From the NCBI GenBank assembly GCA_963714875.1, contig CAVQQI010000010.1, forward strand, positions 62,001-126,000: a stretch of 64,000 nucleotides of DNA, written 5' to 3'. The notes beneath the pieces were generated by a model. The model made no database searches. It saw only the letters and a program-made list of their open reading frames with translations, and was not told the DNA's origin. How positions within the stretch are numbered: position 1 is the first letter of the stretch; the number at the start of each line of letters is the position of its first letter. The position numbers and the translations under genes were made by a program. Of the stretch, positions 48,669 to 58,227 are shown piece by piece. The stretch is from JBAOHV01 sp963714875. GTDB taxonomy: Bacteria; Actinomycetota; Acidimicrobiia; Acidimicrobiales; Microtrichaceae.

Positions 48669-50873
48669 CTACCCGCCGGGCGCGGCAGTGGTGGGCGGCG
48701 GGGGTGCCGCAGTCGTCGTCGGCGCAGCAGTGGTCGGCGGCGGGGGTGGCGCGGTGGTCGTCGGCGACGGGACCTGGGTGCTCGTGGTCGAACGGGGTAC
48801 CGAGGTGCTGGACCCCGACGGAGCGACGGAGGTGCTGGTGGTGGAGCGTCGCTGCGGAGCAACCGTGGTGGTCGTCCGCTGCGACGCGAGCGACTGGTTG
48901 ACGATTCGCTCGCCGGCGTCGGTGGTCGGGAAGTCGCAGTCCTCGTCGCCCTCGGTCGCCACCTCCATGAAATCTCGCCAGATCTTCGCCGGCCAGGTCC
49001 CGCCGGAGACCTCGCGACCCCTGAACGACTCCATCGCTCGGGGCTGCTCGTAGCCCATCCACACCGCGGCGGTCATGTTGCAGGTGTAACCGGCGAACCA
49101 CGCATCTCGAGCGTCGCTGGTCGTGCCGGTCTTGCCCGCGGCCGGCGTCCCGAGGTTGGCCGCCTGGCCCGTGCCGGCGATCAGCACACCCGACAGCACC
49201 GAGTTGACGGTGTCGGCCACCTCCTCGGTGATCACCTGTTCGGGCTCCAGGTCGGTCGAGGCGTCGAAGAGCACCTCGCCCGACGAGCTCTCCACGCGCC
49301 GGATGACGTAGGGGTCGATGTGGGCGCCTCGGTCGGCGAACGTCGAGTAGGCCGACGCCATGTCCATCACCGACACCTCGCCGGTACCCAGCACCAGCGA
49401 GTAGTCGTCGCGGAGTTCGGCGGTCACCCCCAGCCGGTTCGCCATCTCGGCCAGCTTCTGGGGGGTGACCAGGTTCACCATGCCCGCGTAGACGGTGTTC
49501 GACGACTTCCAGGTCGCCTCCTCCACCGACAGCACCCCCTGGTCGACCTTTTCGAAGTTGCCCGGCGACCACAGCTTCCCGGGCTCGGTGTACACCCCCG
49601 GGAACTGCGTGGTGGGTGGCGAGCGGAACGGGGAGTCGGTCGAGTACCCCGCCTCGACGAACGCAGCGAGCGCGAACGGCTTGAAGGTCGACCCCGGTTG
49701 GCGGCCCGAGCCTCCGCCCTGACGGCCGAGCGCCAGATTCACCTTGTTGTTGTCGAAGTCGGTACCGCCGACCATCGCCCGCACCCGGCCGTCGCTGTCG
49801 ACCGCCACCAGGGAACCGACGGGGCCGTCCTCGCTGCCGTCGTCCGACCCCAGGTTGTCGGTGACCGACTCGTACGCCGCCTGCTGCAGCACCGGGTCGT
49901 ACGTCGTGTAGACCCGCAGACCCTGCGTCTCGGCACCTGGGCCGAAGCGCTCGCGCAGCTGCCGTCGTGCCAGGTCGACCCAGTACTCAGCGCCGTACTC
50001 GGCGTCGCGCACCTCACCCAGGTCGCTCACCTGGCTCGTGCGGGGCAGCACCGTCATGGTCTGCGGCGCGCCGTCGGTGCCCACCGGTTCCCAGACCCAC
50101 GGAACCGCACCAGCTGCCTCGGCCTCCTCGGCGGTGATGTACTCCTCGGCGACCATGCCGGCCAGCACCGTGTCGCGTCGGCGGGTCGCCTCGTCGGGCT
50201 CCCGTGCGGCATCGGCGCGCTCCGGCGCACGGATCAGACCGGCCAGGTACGCGGCCTGGTGCAGCTGGAGGTTCTCCACCCCGATCCCGAAGTACTCACG
50301 GCTGGCCGCCTCGACGCCGTAGGCGCCACGACCGAAGTAGATCTCGTTCAGGTAGCGGGTCAGGATGTCGCGCTTGTCGAGCTCGCCCTCGAGCTTCACC
50401 GCCAGGACCGCCTCCTTCAGCTTGCGCTCGAGCGATCGCTCGGAGGTGAGGTACGTCAGCTTCACGTACTGCTGGGTGATCGTCGAACCACCCTGCTGGG
50501 ATCCGCTGTCGCCCAGGACCGACTGGTAGAACGCCCGGCCGATGCCCATCGGGTCCAGCCCGCTGTGGTCGAAGAACCTGCGATCCTCCGCTGCCAGCAC
50601 TGCTTGGACCAGCACCGGGGGCAGGTCGTCGTAGTCGACGTTGACCCGCTCCTCGCTCGCGGTGAGCCTGGCCATCGCGTTGTTGAAGTCGCACCGTCCG
50701 TCGGGCACCTCGATGTCGCAGACGAACGATGTCTCCGCGGACCGCTTCGCCGGTGGGAGGTCGATGGTGTTGAGCGCCATCCAGAGTCCGCCGACCGCGA
50801 CGATCCCGAGGACGAGCACGACGTAGCCCAGACGGCGGAGTCGCCACAGGATGCTGCGTCGTCGTTCGGCCAT
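48669..50873 (-). CDS. ponA: Class A penicillin-binding protein (PonA-type)
   Basis: A 734-residue bifunctional wall synthase: a membrane helix (about 15-35), a GT51 transglycosylase (about 75-250: AAEDRRFFDHSGLDPMGI, GGSTITQQYVKLTYL, IYFGRGAYGVEAA), and a transpeptidase with PGSTFKPF (SxxK), KSSNTVY (SxN) and KTGTTSD. The C-terminus (about 650-734) is Thr/Ser/Pro-rich, a likely extended wall-exposed tail. It polymerises and crosslinks peptidoglycan. The ATG at 50873 has no clear ribosome site; CACTGT lies 4 bases upstream. Confidence 0.94.
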   Translation of the reverse strand: MAERRRSILWRLRRLGYVVLVLGIVAVGGLWMALNTIDLPPAKRSAETSFVCDIEVPDGRCDFNNAMARLTASEERVNVDYDDLPPVLVQAVLAAEDRRFFDHSGLDPMGIGRAFYQSVLGDSGSQQGGSTITQQYVKLTYLTSERSLERKLKEAVLAVKLEGELDKRDILTRYLNEIYFGRGAYGVEAASREYFGIGVENLQLHQAAYLAGLIRAPERADAAREPDEATRRRDTVLAGMVAEEYITAEEAEAAGAVPWVWEPVGTDGAPQTMTVLPRTSQVSDLGEVRDAEYGAEYWVDLARRQLRERFGPGAETQGLRVYTTYDPVLQQAAYESVTDNLGSDDGSEDGPVGSLVAVDSDGRVRAMVGGTDFDNNKVNLALGRQGGGSGRQPGSTFKPFALAAFVEAGYSTDSPFRSPPTTQFPGVYTEPGKLWSPGNFEKVDQGVLSVEEATWKSSNTVYAGMVNLVTPQKLAEMANRLGVTAELRDDYSLVLGTGEVSVMDMASAYSTFADRGAHIDPYVIRRVESSSGEVLFDASTDLEPEQVITEEVADTVNSVLSGVLIAGTGQAANLGTPAAGKTGTTSDARDAWFAGYTCNMTAAVWMGYEQPRAMESFRGREVSGGTWPAKIWRDFMEVATEGDEDCDFPTTDAGERIVNQSLASQRTTTTVAPQRRSTTSTSVAPSGSSTSVPRSTTSTQVPSPTTTAPPPPPTTAAPTTTAAPPPPTTAAPGG

Positions 50874-50927
50874 CGAAACAGTGTGTCCCGGATCGAACCC
50901 CGGACAACAGTGCGCCTGAGCAGTCGG

Positions 50928-51335
50928 TCAGGCTCCCCGGGTCCTACCGACGAGCGGGGCGACCTGGAGCAGGTGGTTCCATCGACAGGACGTGCAGACC
51001 TCGACGGTGTAGCACCGACGGTCGCCCTTGTCGGTGGCCAGCTTGGCCAGCTCACGCCGGCTGGCGACCGGGCGGCCGCCCGCGGGAAGGCGGGGACCGA
51101 ACACGAATCGGACGATGCGCAACGTGGCTTCGGCGCAGACCGGACACTTCGCGGTGGACCCCGAGGAGCAGTTCACCGCGATCCGCATCAGCTCGCTCTG
51201 CGCGTCGCAGATGTCCTGAACCGACAGCTCGCCCGACCGGTACCTGGCCAGCAGCTGTCGGCGGGCGAAGCGGTAGTCGACGCTGCCCGGGGAACTGCCG
51301 GGGCGCCCGGAGGACTCAGGTTGCAGGAACGGCAC
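50928..51335 (-). CDS. DUF5318 protein with zinc-ribbon-like cysteines
   Basis: A 135-residue protein with CPVC, RCYTVEVCTSC and an N-terminal RRQLLARYRSGELSVQDICDA, typical of the actinobacterial DUF5318 family; four cysteines probably bind zinc. Function unknown. It is usually beside a class A PBP gene, as here. GTG 51335 is set by TAACGT 8 bases upstream (51344-51349). Confidence 0.82.
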   Translation of the reverse strand: MPFLQPESSGRPGSSPGSVDYRFARRQLLARYRSGELSVQDICDAQSELMRIAVNCSSGSTAKCPVCAEATLRIVRFVFGPRLPAGGRPVASRRELAKLATDKGDRRCYTVEVCTSCRWNHLLQVAPLVGRTRGA

Positions 51336-51343
51336 GGTGCGCA

Positions 51344-51349
51344 ACGTTA
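51344..51349 (-). promoter_or_regulatory. -10 element (leaderless) of the DUF5318 gene
   Basis: TAACGT ends 8 bases before GTG 51335. Confidence 0.55.
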
Positions 51350-51422
51350 TCGGCGAGGGCGCACCGATGGCGGCCGGCGGGGTCCACGATCCGACGGCGC
51401 GCGTCGGTCAGACTTCGCATCG

Positions 51423-52247
51423 ATGTCGGACCACCTCACCCAGCTCCGCGGCCCACGCCGCCACCCCTCGGCAGGCAACCTGGCCATGCGCCCCGCACTG
51501 GTGCGCGACGGGATGGCCCCGATCCAGCTGCCGCCGGCCAGCTTCCCCCACGGAGCGGAGGTCGCCGACGACGTGGTCCGCTTCGGACCCGACCTGGATC
51601 ACGAGCAGGTCGAGAAGCTGATCGGGGCAGTGGGTTCGCTCGAGGGGCGTCGGGTGCTCGACCTGGGCTGCGGCACCGGTGGATCCGCGGTGACCATCGC
51701 ACGTCGAGGAGCCAGGGTCATCGCCGTGGAGTCCTCCACCGCACGACTCGCCCGGGCACGCAACGCAGCCGACGTCGCAGGCGTCAAGGTCGAGTTCCAC
51801 CACAGCGATCTGGCGGATCTGGCCTTCCTGCGAGCCGACTCGATCGAGCTGGTGGTGGCGGTCTACTCACTCGCCGGCGTCCAGGATCTGGGCCGGGTCT
51901 TCCGCCAGCTCCATCGAATCATGCGGCCCGACGGCGCACTGGTGATGTCGTTGCCGCATCCGACGGCGATGATGCTGGAAGCCGATCCCGACGACCAGCA
52001 GACCCCGTACCTGACCCGCACCGCTTGGAGCGATCAGGCCATCACCTGGCGATCCGGCGGCGACGAGGGCGTCACCCACGTCCACCAGATCAGCGACCTG
52101 TTCACCACTCTGGTCCGCTCGAACTTCCGGGTGGACTCGATCCTGGAACCACCGTCGCGCCCCGACAGCGCCGGCCTGCACAGCTCGCCGCTGCGCGAGT
52201 GGGTGCCTGGCACCCTGGTGCTGCGTGCCCGCAAGGAAGGCACCTGA
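51423..52247 (+). CDS. Class I SAM-dependent methyltransferase
   Basis: A 274-residue protein with the SAM-binding VLDLGCGTGGSAVTIA (about 80-95), a second-strand Glu (IAVESSTARL) and VVAVYSLAGV; homologous to short methyltransferases acting on small molecules. Substrate unknown. It is divergent from DUF5318 with an 87-base gap; CAGACT 8 bases before ATG 51423 is a weak -10. It is convergent with the UspA gene. Confidence 0.85.
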   Translation: MSDHLTQLRGPRRHPSAGNLAMRPALVRDGMAPIQLPPASFPHGAEVADDVVRFGPDLDHEQVEKLIGAVGSLEGRRVLDLGCGTGGSAVTIARRGARVIAVESSTARLARARNAADVAGVKVEFHHSDLADLAFLRADSIELVVAVYSLAGVQDLGRVFRQLHRIMRPDGALVMSLPHPTAMMLEADPDDQQTPYLTRTAWSDQAITWRSGGDEGVTHVHQISDLFTTLVRSNFRVDSILEPPSRPDSAGLHSSPLREWVPGTLVLRARKEGT

Positions 52248-52271
52248 GGCCCCCTCGGCCTGCCCGCTGCT

Positions 52272-52709
52272 TCAGCTCTCGGAACGGTTCCTGACGACCA
52301 CCACGGGGCACAGCGCGTGGTTCACCACGTAGGTGGTGACCGACCCCATCAGCAGACCCAGGAACCCGCCGTGGCCGCGGGCGCCGACCACCAGCAGTTC
52401 GGCGTGCTCCGACAGCCGGATCAGCTGTTCGCCGGCATGGCCCTCGAGCGCCTCGGTCACGATGTCCACCCCGTCGAACAGACCCTCGCCGCGGACCGTG
52501 TCGATCGCAGCGCCGAGCATCGTGTTCGACGCCGCGGCCAGGTCCGAGGGGTCCGGGGACGCGACCTCGTAGCCGGTCGACATGATCGGTGTCGCGAACG
52601 ACGCCACGACCTTGAGCCGCGCCTCACGCAGCTGTGCTTCACGGGCGGCCCAGCGGAGCGCGTCCACCGAATGCTCCGAACCGTCCACTCCCACCACGAT
52701 CTCTGCCAT
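52272..52709 (-). CDS. Universal stress protein (UspA family)
   Basis: A 145-residue Usp: EIVVGVDGSEHSVDAL N-terminus and the ATP-binding G-x2-G-x9-G-S/T as GARGHGGFLGLLMGSV, indicating the ATP-binding subgroup. Likely a small stress-related ATP-binding protein; details unknown. ATG 52709 is preceded by GGAGA. Confidence 0.92.
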   Translation of the reverse strand: MAEIVVGVDGSEHSVDALRWAAREAQLREARLKVVASFATPIMSTGYEVASPDPSDLAAASNTMLGAAIDTVRGEGLFDGVDIVTEALEGHAGEQLIRLSEHAELLVVGARGHGGFLGLLMGSVTTYVVNHALCPVVVVRNRSES

Positions 52710-52754
52710 GTCTGTTCTCCTGTCTCCCGAGCGCTGGGCCCGTGTGCTCGTGTG

Positions 52755-54173
52755 TCAGTCCGAGACGCCCGAGGCGGGTGTCTCGGCGGATTCCGGTTGG
52801 CCGGCCCACCACTGGTCGAGCACCGCGAGCGCAGCCTCACGCTCCATGGGCCCGTGGTCGAGCCGTGCCTCCAGCAGGTGCTCGAGTGCTCGGCCCACGA
52901 CGGGCCCCGGCGCGACGCCCAGGTGGGCCATGACGGTCGCCCCATCGAGATCGGGCCGGATCGAAGCCAGCTCCTCGTCCTGACGGAGCTGCTCGATGCG
53001 TGCCTCCAGACCGTCGATACGGAGAGCGAGTGCCTCGGCCTTCCGCTTGTTGCGGGTGGTGCAGTCCGCCCGGGTGAGCGCGATCAGCTCTGGCAGCAAC
53101 GGCCCGGCGTCGCGCACGAACCGTCGCACCGCGGAGTCCGACCAGCCCATCTCGTAGGTGTGGAAGCGCAGGTGCAGGTACACCAGCCGGCTCACGTCCG
53201 CGATCATGTCGTTGCTGAACCGCAGCGCGCGCATCCGGTCCTTGGTCATCCGCGCACCGACCACCTCGTGGTGGTGGAACGACACCCCGCTCGGGCCGAT
53301 CGAACGGGTCGTCGGCTTCGCCACGTCGTGGAACAGCGCCGACAGTCGCACCACCAGCTCGGGTGGGGACTGACGCACCACCGCGATCGTGTGTCCCAGC
53401 ACGTCCTTGTGACGGTGGATCGGGTCCTGCTCGAGCCGCATCGCAGGGAGCTCCGGCAGGAACATCGCCGCCAGCCCCGTGTCGTGCAGGAACCAGAGGC
53501 CGGCCGACGGGTCGAGGACCACCACCAGCTTGCAGAGCTCGTCGCGGATGCGTTCCGCGGAGACGATCCCGAGTCGTTCCGACATCGACGTCACCGAGGC
53601 CGACAACTCGGGCGTCGGTGCCAGGTCGAACGACGAGATGAAGCGTGCTGCACGCATCATCCGCAGCGGATCGTCGGAGAACGACAGCTCCGGTGCCACC
53701 GGGGTGCGCAGGACCTTCGCGTACAGGTCGGCGACACCGTCGAAGGGGTCGATCAAGGTCGGCGTCGGAGCGGTCACCTCGAGTGCCATGGCGTTCACGG
53801 TGAAGTCCCGGCGCGACAGGTCCTCCTCGATCTCGGTGGCGAACTCGACGGTCGGCTTGCGGCTGTCGGAGCTGTAGGCCTCGGCGCGATGTGTCGTGAT
53901 CTCGTAGTCGTCGCCGCCGATCGTGGCCCCGATCGTGCCGAAGCGCTCGCCCTGGTTCCACACCGCTGTGGCCATCGGCGACACGATCGCCTTGATCTGC
54001 GCCGGAAGCGCATCGGTGGTCAGGTCCACGTCGTTGGCCTGGTCGACCGGTCGGTCGACCAGCAGGTCACGAACCACACCACCCACCAGGTAGAGCCGGT
54101 GTCCGGACGCGGCGAACCGCTCGGCCAACGGGCCGACCGAATCGAGCAGCGGTCGCGCGCGGTCGGGGATCAC
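52755..54173 (-). CDS. cca: CCA tRNA nucleotidyltransferase
   Basis: A 472-residue class II nucleotidyltransferase with LYLVGGVVRDLL, NDVDLTT (catalytic Asp pair), RRDFTVNAMA and RMMRAARF, plus an HD-domain-like region (LFHDVAKP, HHHEVVGAR). It completes or repairs 3' CCA ends of tRNA; both tRNAs here encode CCA, so it mainly repairs. It corresponds to the pcnA slot (Rv3907c) at the actinobacterial origin region. GTG 54173 has TAGCCT 6 bases upstream. Confidence 0.94.
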   Translation of the reverse strand: MIPDRARPLLDSVGPLAERFAASGHRLYLVGGVVRDLLVDRPVDQANDVDLTTDALPAQIKAIVSPMATAVWNQGERFGTIGATIGGDDYEITTHRAEAYSSDSRKPTVEFATEIEEDLSRRDFTVNAMALEVTAPTPTLIDPFDGVADLYAKVLRTPVAPELSFSDDPLRMMRAARFISSFDLAPTPELSASVTSMSERLGIVSAERIRDELCKLVVVLDPSAGLWFLHDTGLAAMFLPELPAMRLEQDPIHRHKDVLGHTIAVVRQSPPELVVRLSALFHDVAKPTTRSIGPSGVSFHHHEVVGARMTKDRMRALRFSNDMIADVSRLVYLHLRFHTYEMGWSDSAVRRFVRDAGPLLPELIALTRADCTTRNKRKAEALALRIDGLEARIEQLRQDEELASIRPDLDGATVMAHLGVAPGPVVGRALEHLLEARLDHGPMEREAALAVLDQWWAGQPESAETPASGVSD

Positions 54174-54179
54174 GGGGCG

Positions 54180-54185
54180 AGGCTA
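54180..54185 (-). promoter_or_regulatory. -10 element (leaderless) of cca
   Basis: TAGCCT ends 6 bases before GTG 54173 and overlaps the last codons of the deacetylase gene. Confidence 0.45.
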
Positions 54186-55193
54186 CCGGTCGAAGCGTCG
54201 CCGCAGTTCCGCCACTCGGGTCACCGTGGAGGACCCCGGCCCCCCGGCACTCGGTGGTTCGGGATGCACGCGCACGCCCAGCAGCGAGCCCACCGTCGCC
54301 GCAGCGGAGTCCGCCACCGCCTCCAGGTCGTAGCCGCCCTCGAGGAACACCAGACGCCGACCCGGCTCCACCAGCTGCAGCAGGTCCGAGGTGATGTCGC
54401 TGTAGTCCCCCGAGGTGAGCGCCAGGTCGGTCAACGGGTCGCGGACATGCGCATCGAAGCCGGCCGAGAGGACCAGCCACGTGGCGCCGAAGCGCTCGCA
54501 GAACGGCGCGACGATCTCCTCGATCGAGCGTCGGTAGTGCTCACCGGTGGCATCGGGGGGCATCGGGAGGTTCAGCGTCGTTCCTTCGCCATCTCCCCGG
54601 CCCCACTCCTCGGCATCGCCGGACCCGGGATACAGCGGATGCTGGTGCCACGAGACATAGGCGACGTCGCCGCGGTCGTAGAAGATGTCCTGGGTGCCGT
54701 TGCCGTGGTGCGCATCCACGTCGACCACGAGCACCCGTTCGCCGGCGTCGGCCAGGACTGCTGCGGCCACCGCTGCGTTGTTGAACACGCAGAACCCCAT
54801 CGCTCGGGCCGACGCAGCGTGGTGGCCGGGCGGGCGCACCGCCATGAACGCCGCGGACGCGCCGCCGCTGCGCAGCTGCTCGATCGCATCGGGGCCGGAT
54901 CCCGCCGCGAGCCGAGCGATCTCCGCGGACATGGGCGACAGCACGGTGTCGGCATCGAGATGGCCCGCCCCCGCCGCACAGAACTGCTCGATGCCCGCGA
55001 CGTAGGCGGCGGGGTGCACCAGCTGCAGTTCGTCGTCGGTCGCCGGTCGTGAGGGCCGCAGCGTGAGCCCGTCCAGCAGACCGTGGGTCGCCAGCCCGGC
55101 TCGCACTGCGGGCAGGCGTGCAGCACGCTCCGGATGGTGCGGACCGGTGTCGTGGTGCTCGAACCGCTCGTCCGCGTACAACAGGACCGACAT
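54183..55193 (-). CDS. Histone-deacetylase-family (arginase-like fold) deacetylase
   Basis: A 336-residue zinc enzyme: PGHHAASARAMGFCVFNNAA (catalytic His pair), VDVDAHHGNGTQ (zinc Asp/His), SAGFDAHVRDPL (zinc Asp) and LEGGYDL. Bacterial members deacetylate acetylpolyamines or acetyl-lysine; the target is unknown. ATG 55193 has TACGCT 6 bases upstream (55200-55205). Confidence 0.92.
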   Translation of the reverse strand: MSVLLYADERFEHHDTGPHHPERAARLPAVRAGLATHGLLDGLTLRPSRPATDDELQLVHPAAYVAGIEQFCAAGAGHLDADTVLSPMSAEIARLAAGSGPDAIEQLRSGGASAAFMAVRPPGHHAASARAMGFCVFNNAAVAAAVLADAGERVLVVDVDAHHGNGTQDIFYDRGDVAYVSWHQHPLYPGSGDAEEWGRGDGEGTTLNLPMPPDATGEHYRRSIEEIVAPFCERFGATWLVLSAGFDAHVRDPLTDLALTSGDYSDITSDLLQLVEPGRRLVFLEGGYDLEAVADSAAATVGSLLGVRVHPEPPSAGGPGSSTVTRVAELRRRFDR

Positions 55194-55199
55194 GTGCGC

Positions 55200-55205
55200 A
55201 GCGTA
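55200..55205 (-). promoter_or_regulatory. -10 element (leaderless) of the deacetylase gene
   Basis: TACGCT ends 6 bases before ATG 55193. Confidence 0.5.
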
Positions 55206-55327
55206 GGCGGCTCGGACCCCTGCGCCACGCGGTGGCCTATCCTCCTACGGGGGCGGCGCCGGAGCGCCCTCGGGCGCCTGTGGGCAGCGTTGCTCCAGCC
55301 CTCCGGTGCAGGAGACCGGATGACGGA

Positions 55328-56047
55328 ATGAAGACGCGTCAGACCCTGATCCTCGGCAATGAGCGCTTCCGCGTCGGCCCCTGGCACGCGGACCCGCACA
55401 CCGCGTACCTCTCGTTGACCCCGGACGTCCCCCGGCCGACCGCCCAGGGCCTGCAGCGGTGTCTGCGACGACTCGATGGCGAGGGCTACACGTCCATCAT
55501 CACCGCGGCGCTCCACCCCGTCGAGGCCGCCGCGTTCCTGTCGGTCGGGTTCGTCGAGCACGACCGCCTGCGCGTGCTCAGCCACTCGCTCGCCGAGCTC
55601 GATCCGCCGCGTCGCCGGCCAGATCCCGCCGTGCGCCTGCGACGGGCGCGCCAGGCGGACCGCGAGTCGGCGCTGGAGGTCGACCGACGTGCGTTCTCGA
55701 CCTTCTGGCGGCTCGACCCGGACGGCCTCGACGACGCCATCGGCGCCACACCGAAGTCGCGGTTCCGCGTCGCGGAGGCCAACGGCAGGGTCGTGGGCTA
55801 CGCGGTCACCGGACGAGCTGGCTCCCAGGGATTCCTGCAACGCCTCGCCACCGATCCCGACCACGCCGGGACAGGGGTCGGTTCCGAGCTCGTGCTGGAT
55901 GCCCTGCGATGGGCGGCCCGTCGGCGAGTTCGACAGGTCCTGGTCAACACCCAGGACGCCAACCGTCGAGCGCTTGCGCTCTACCGACGTCTCGGCTTCG
56001 AGACCACCCCGACCGACCTCGTCGTCCTGACACGACCCACCACATGA
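55328..56047 (+). CDS. GNAT-family N-acetyltransferase
   Basis: A 239-residue protein. The C-terminal GNAT domain (about 100-239) shows motif A as LATDPDHAGTGVGSELV and VNTQDANRRALALYRRLGF; the N-terminal part (about 1-90) looks like a degenerate second GNAT half. Substrate unknown. It overlaps DUF6049 by ATGA (56044-56047) and so belongs to the wall-regulation operon. The upstream gap has a short GGCGCC-rich hairpin near 55256-55288. Confidence 0.82.
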   Translation: MKTRQTLILGNERFRVGPWHADPHTAYLSLTPDVPRPTAQGLQRCLRRLDGEGYTSIITAALHPVEAAAFLSVGFVEHDRLRVLSHSLAELDPPRRRPDPAVRLRRARQADRESALEVDRRAFSTFWRLDPDGLDDAIGATPKSRFRVAEANGRVVGYAVTGRAGSQGFLQRLATDPDHAGTGVGSELVLDALRWAARRRVRQVLVNTQDANRRALALYRRLGFETTPTDLVVLTRPTT

Positions 56048-58227
56048 GCGTCACGGCGCAGCGAACCGTTGCCCGCCGCATCACCTGGGTCGTCACGCCA
56101 CTGTGCGCGCTGGCCGTGCTGCTCACCTGGTCGATCCCCGCATCCCAGGCCCAGCAGGGCGATGGGCCCACCGGACAGGATGATCCCGCCACCGGGGAGG
56201 AGCCGGCGACGATCACGCCAGCACCCGCCCCGGCAGCGGGCACCGACCCCGACGTAGGGGCCGGGCCGATCCGTCAGGACGACCCGATGGTGCAGGTCGC
56301 CTCGGTCAGTCCGTGGGTCGAGCCCGAGGGCGAGTTCCAGGTCCGCTTCGGACCCACCGTCACGATCCCGCCGGGTTCGCAGCTCACCGTCACCATCCAC
56401 GAGACGTTGCGAGCCACCGACGACACCAGCCTGCGCTCCGAGGTGAACGACGTCATCGAGGGAGGGTCCACCGGTCGGATCCTCCAGGCGCCCGTGACCG
56501 TCCCGTTCGACCAGCTCGGGGACGCAGCGACCGGGGCTGTGCTGAGCATCCCGATCCGCTCGACCCGGGGCGACCCCGACCGCGTGTTCCTGCCCAACCC
56601 CGGCATCCACCCCGTGGAACTGGTGCTCACCGGCCCCGATGGGCCGGAGCTGTGGAGCCAGACCGTGTTCCTGAACCGGCTGCTCTTCGACAGCAGCGAC
56701 GACCCCTCGCCGGTGCGGGTGAGCCTGGTCCTGCCGGTCCAGTCGGGGCCGGCGGTGGGCACCGATGGTGCCGGCACCTTCACCGTCGAACAGCGCGCCC
56801 AGCTGAGCTCGGTGACGTCACTGCTCGAGAGCGTGCCCGAGGCGCCGGTGACGCTCGCGGTGCGCCCGAACACACTCGACGGGCTGGAGCGGACCAGTGA
56901 ACCCTGGGCAGGTGATCTGCTCGACTCACTCCGGCTCGGACGCAGCGACAATGCCGTGCTCCGGCTCCCCTACGTCCCGATCGACACCGCTGCGCTCGTC
57001 GAGGCGGGCGAACCGGGGCAGATCGAACAACAGCTCCTCGTCGGCGCCGGCACGGTGGCCCAACGGATCGGGCGCACCACCTCCGCCACGACCTGGACGC
57101 TCGATCGATCGGTGAGCACACCCGCACTGCCGCTGTTGGAACGTCTCGGGGTCGAGTCCCTCATCATCGGGGTCGACATGCTGCAACTCCCCCCCGGCGT
57201 GGACGACGACCAGGTGATGACCTCGCCGGTCCGACTCGAGGGGAGCGAGAACCTCCAGGCCCTGGCGTTCGACTCGATCGTCTCGCAGCGGCTCGCCGAT
57301 GCCCGTGTCGACCCCGGGTCGCGTGCGCACGAGGGCGTGTCGCTCATGATGGCCGGATGGTTCAGCGCCGCTCGGCGAGGCGAGCCGCTCCCCCTGGCCA
57401 CCGCGATCCTGGTGACCCCGTCGACGGGTCCCGAGGTGATCGCCGCGCTGACCGCCGCGCTGGACGCTGGCGGACCCCTGATCGCCCAGCCCGATGCCGG
57501 CGCCCTTCCCGCAGCCACCGACGACACCCCCACCGCGGCACTCGAGGAGCGCCCGACACCCGACGTACGCCCGACGGTCGAGGCAACCAACCAGACCCGG
57601 CGCGAGATCGCGTCCTACCGCTCGATGACCAACGACGCCGACCCCGCCGCCCAGCTCTGGGACGAGCTGACGAACCAGAGCCTCGCGATGGGACTCACCG
57701 CTGCGGCGAGCGATGACATGCGCGCGGTGGTCCGCTCGTCGATCGGCTCCCAGGTCGAGCGCATCCAGGCTCCCCGGCCCCGACGGGTGCTGGTGACCAG
57801 CGAGGACACGGTGATCCCGCTGCGGTTCCGCAACGACCTGCCCTACGAGGTCCGTCTGGTGATGCGAGCCCGGTCACCGCGACTCGAGATCGAGGAGCCC
57901 ACCACCGAGGTGGTGCTGGAGCCGGGCGAGAACCGCATCGAGCTGCCGGTCGTGGTCCGTGCGCCCGGCGAGTCGCTGCTGCGCATCTCGCTCACCTCCC
58001 CCGACGGTGGCATCACGGTGCCCGCAGCCGACGTACCCGTCCGCTCGACCGCCATCTCGGGTGTCGGTGCGGTGCTGTCGGTCCTGTCCATCGTGTTCCT
58101 GATCGGTTGGTGGCTCAGGACCCTTCGACGCACGCGTCGGGACACCTCGCGCACCGAGCACCAGAGCGGTCCGCACGACACGCCAACCGGGTCCGACGCC
58201 GCCGAGAAGCTGAGCACTGGTGGCTGA
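56044..58227 (+). CDS. DUF6049 family secreted/membrane protein
   Basis: A 727-residue protein with an N-terminal signal (about 12-35), a long extracytoplasmic region (about 75-670), one C-terminal membrane helix (about 675-700) and a short basic tail. It matches the actinobacterial DUF6049 family (Rv3909 in M. tuberculosis), found near sigM and the origin. The extracellular part has a beta-sandwich-like start and a glycosidase-like middle (SVSTPALPLLERLGVESLIIGVD), but no known activity. It is coupled to GNAT upstream and overlaps the kinase gene by 8 bases. Confidence 0.85.
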   Translation: MSVTAQRTVARRITWVVTPLCALAVLLTWSIPASQAQQGDGPTGQDDPATGEEPATITPAPAPAAGTDPDVGAGPIRQDDPMVQVASVSPWVEPEGEFQVRFGPTVTIPPGSQLTVTIHETLRATDDTSLRSEVNDVIEGGSTGRILQAPVTVPFDQLGDAATGAVLSIPIRSTRGDPDRVFLPNPGIHPVELVLTGPDGPELWSQTVFLNRLLFDSSDDPSPVRVSLVLPVQSGPAVGTDGAGTFTVEQRAQLSSVTSLLESVPEAPVTLAVRPNTLDGLERTSEPWAGDLLDSLRLGRSDNAVLRLPYVPIDTAALVEAGEPGQIEQQLLVGAGTVAQRIGRTTSATTWTLDRSVSTPALPLLERLGVESLIIGVDMLQLPPGVDDDQVMTSPVRLEGSENLQALAFDSIVSQRLADARVDPGSRAHEGVSLMMAGWFSAARRGEPLPLATAILVTPSTGPEVIAALTAALDAGGPLIAQPDAGALPAATDDTPTAALEERPTPDVRPTVEATNQTRREIASYRSMTNDADPAAQLWDELTNQSLAMGLTAAASDDMRAVVRSSIGSQVERIQAPRPRRVLVTSEDTVIPLRFRNDLPYEVRLVMRARSPRLEIEEPTTEVVLEPGENRIELPVVVRAPGESLLRISLTSPDGGITVPAADVPVRSTAISGVGAVLSVLSIVFLIGWWLRTLRRTRRDTSRTEHQSGPHDTPTGSDAAEKLSTGG

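Noticed and set aside
48402..52247. Very long open frame (1281 codons) on the + strand
   Set aside because: It is antisense to ponA and DUF5318, which have clear domains on the minus strand; only its last 274 codons (methyltransferase) are real. GC-rich codon bias keeps the antisense frame open.
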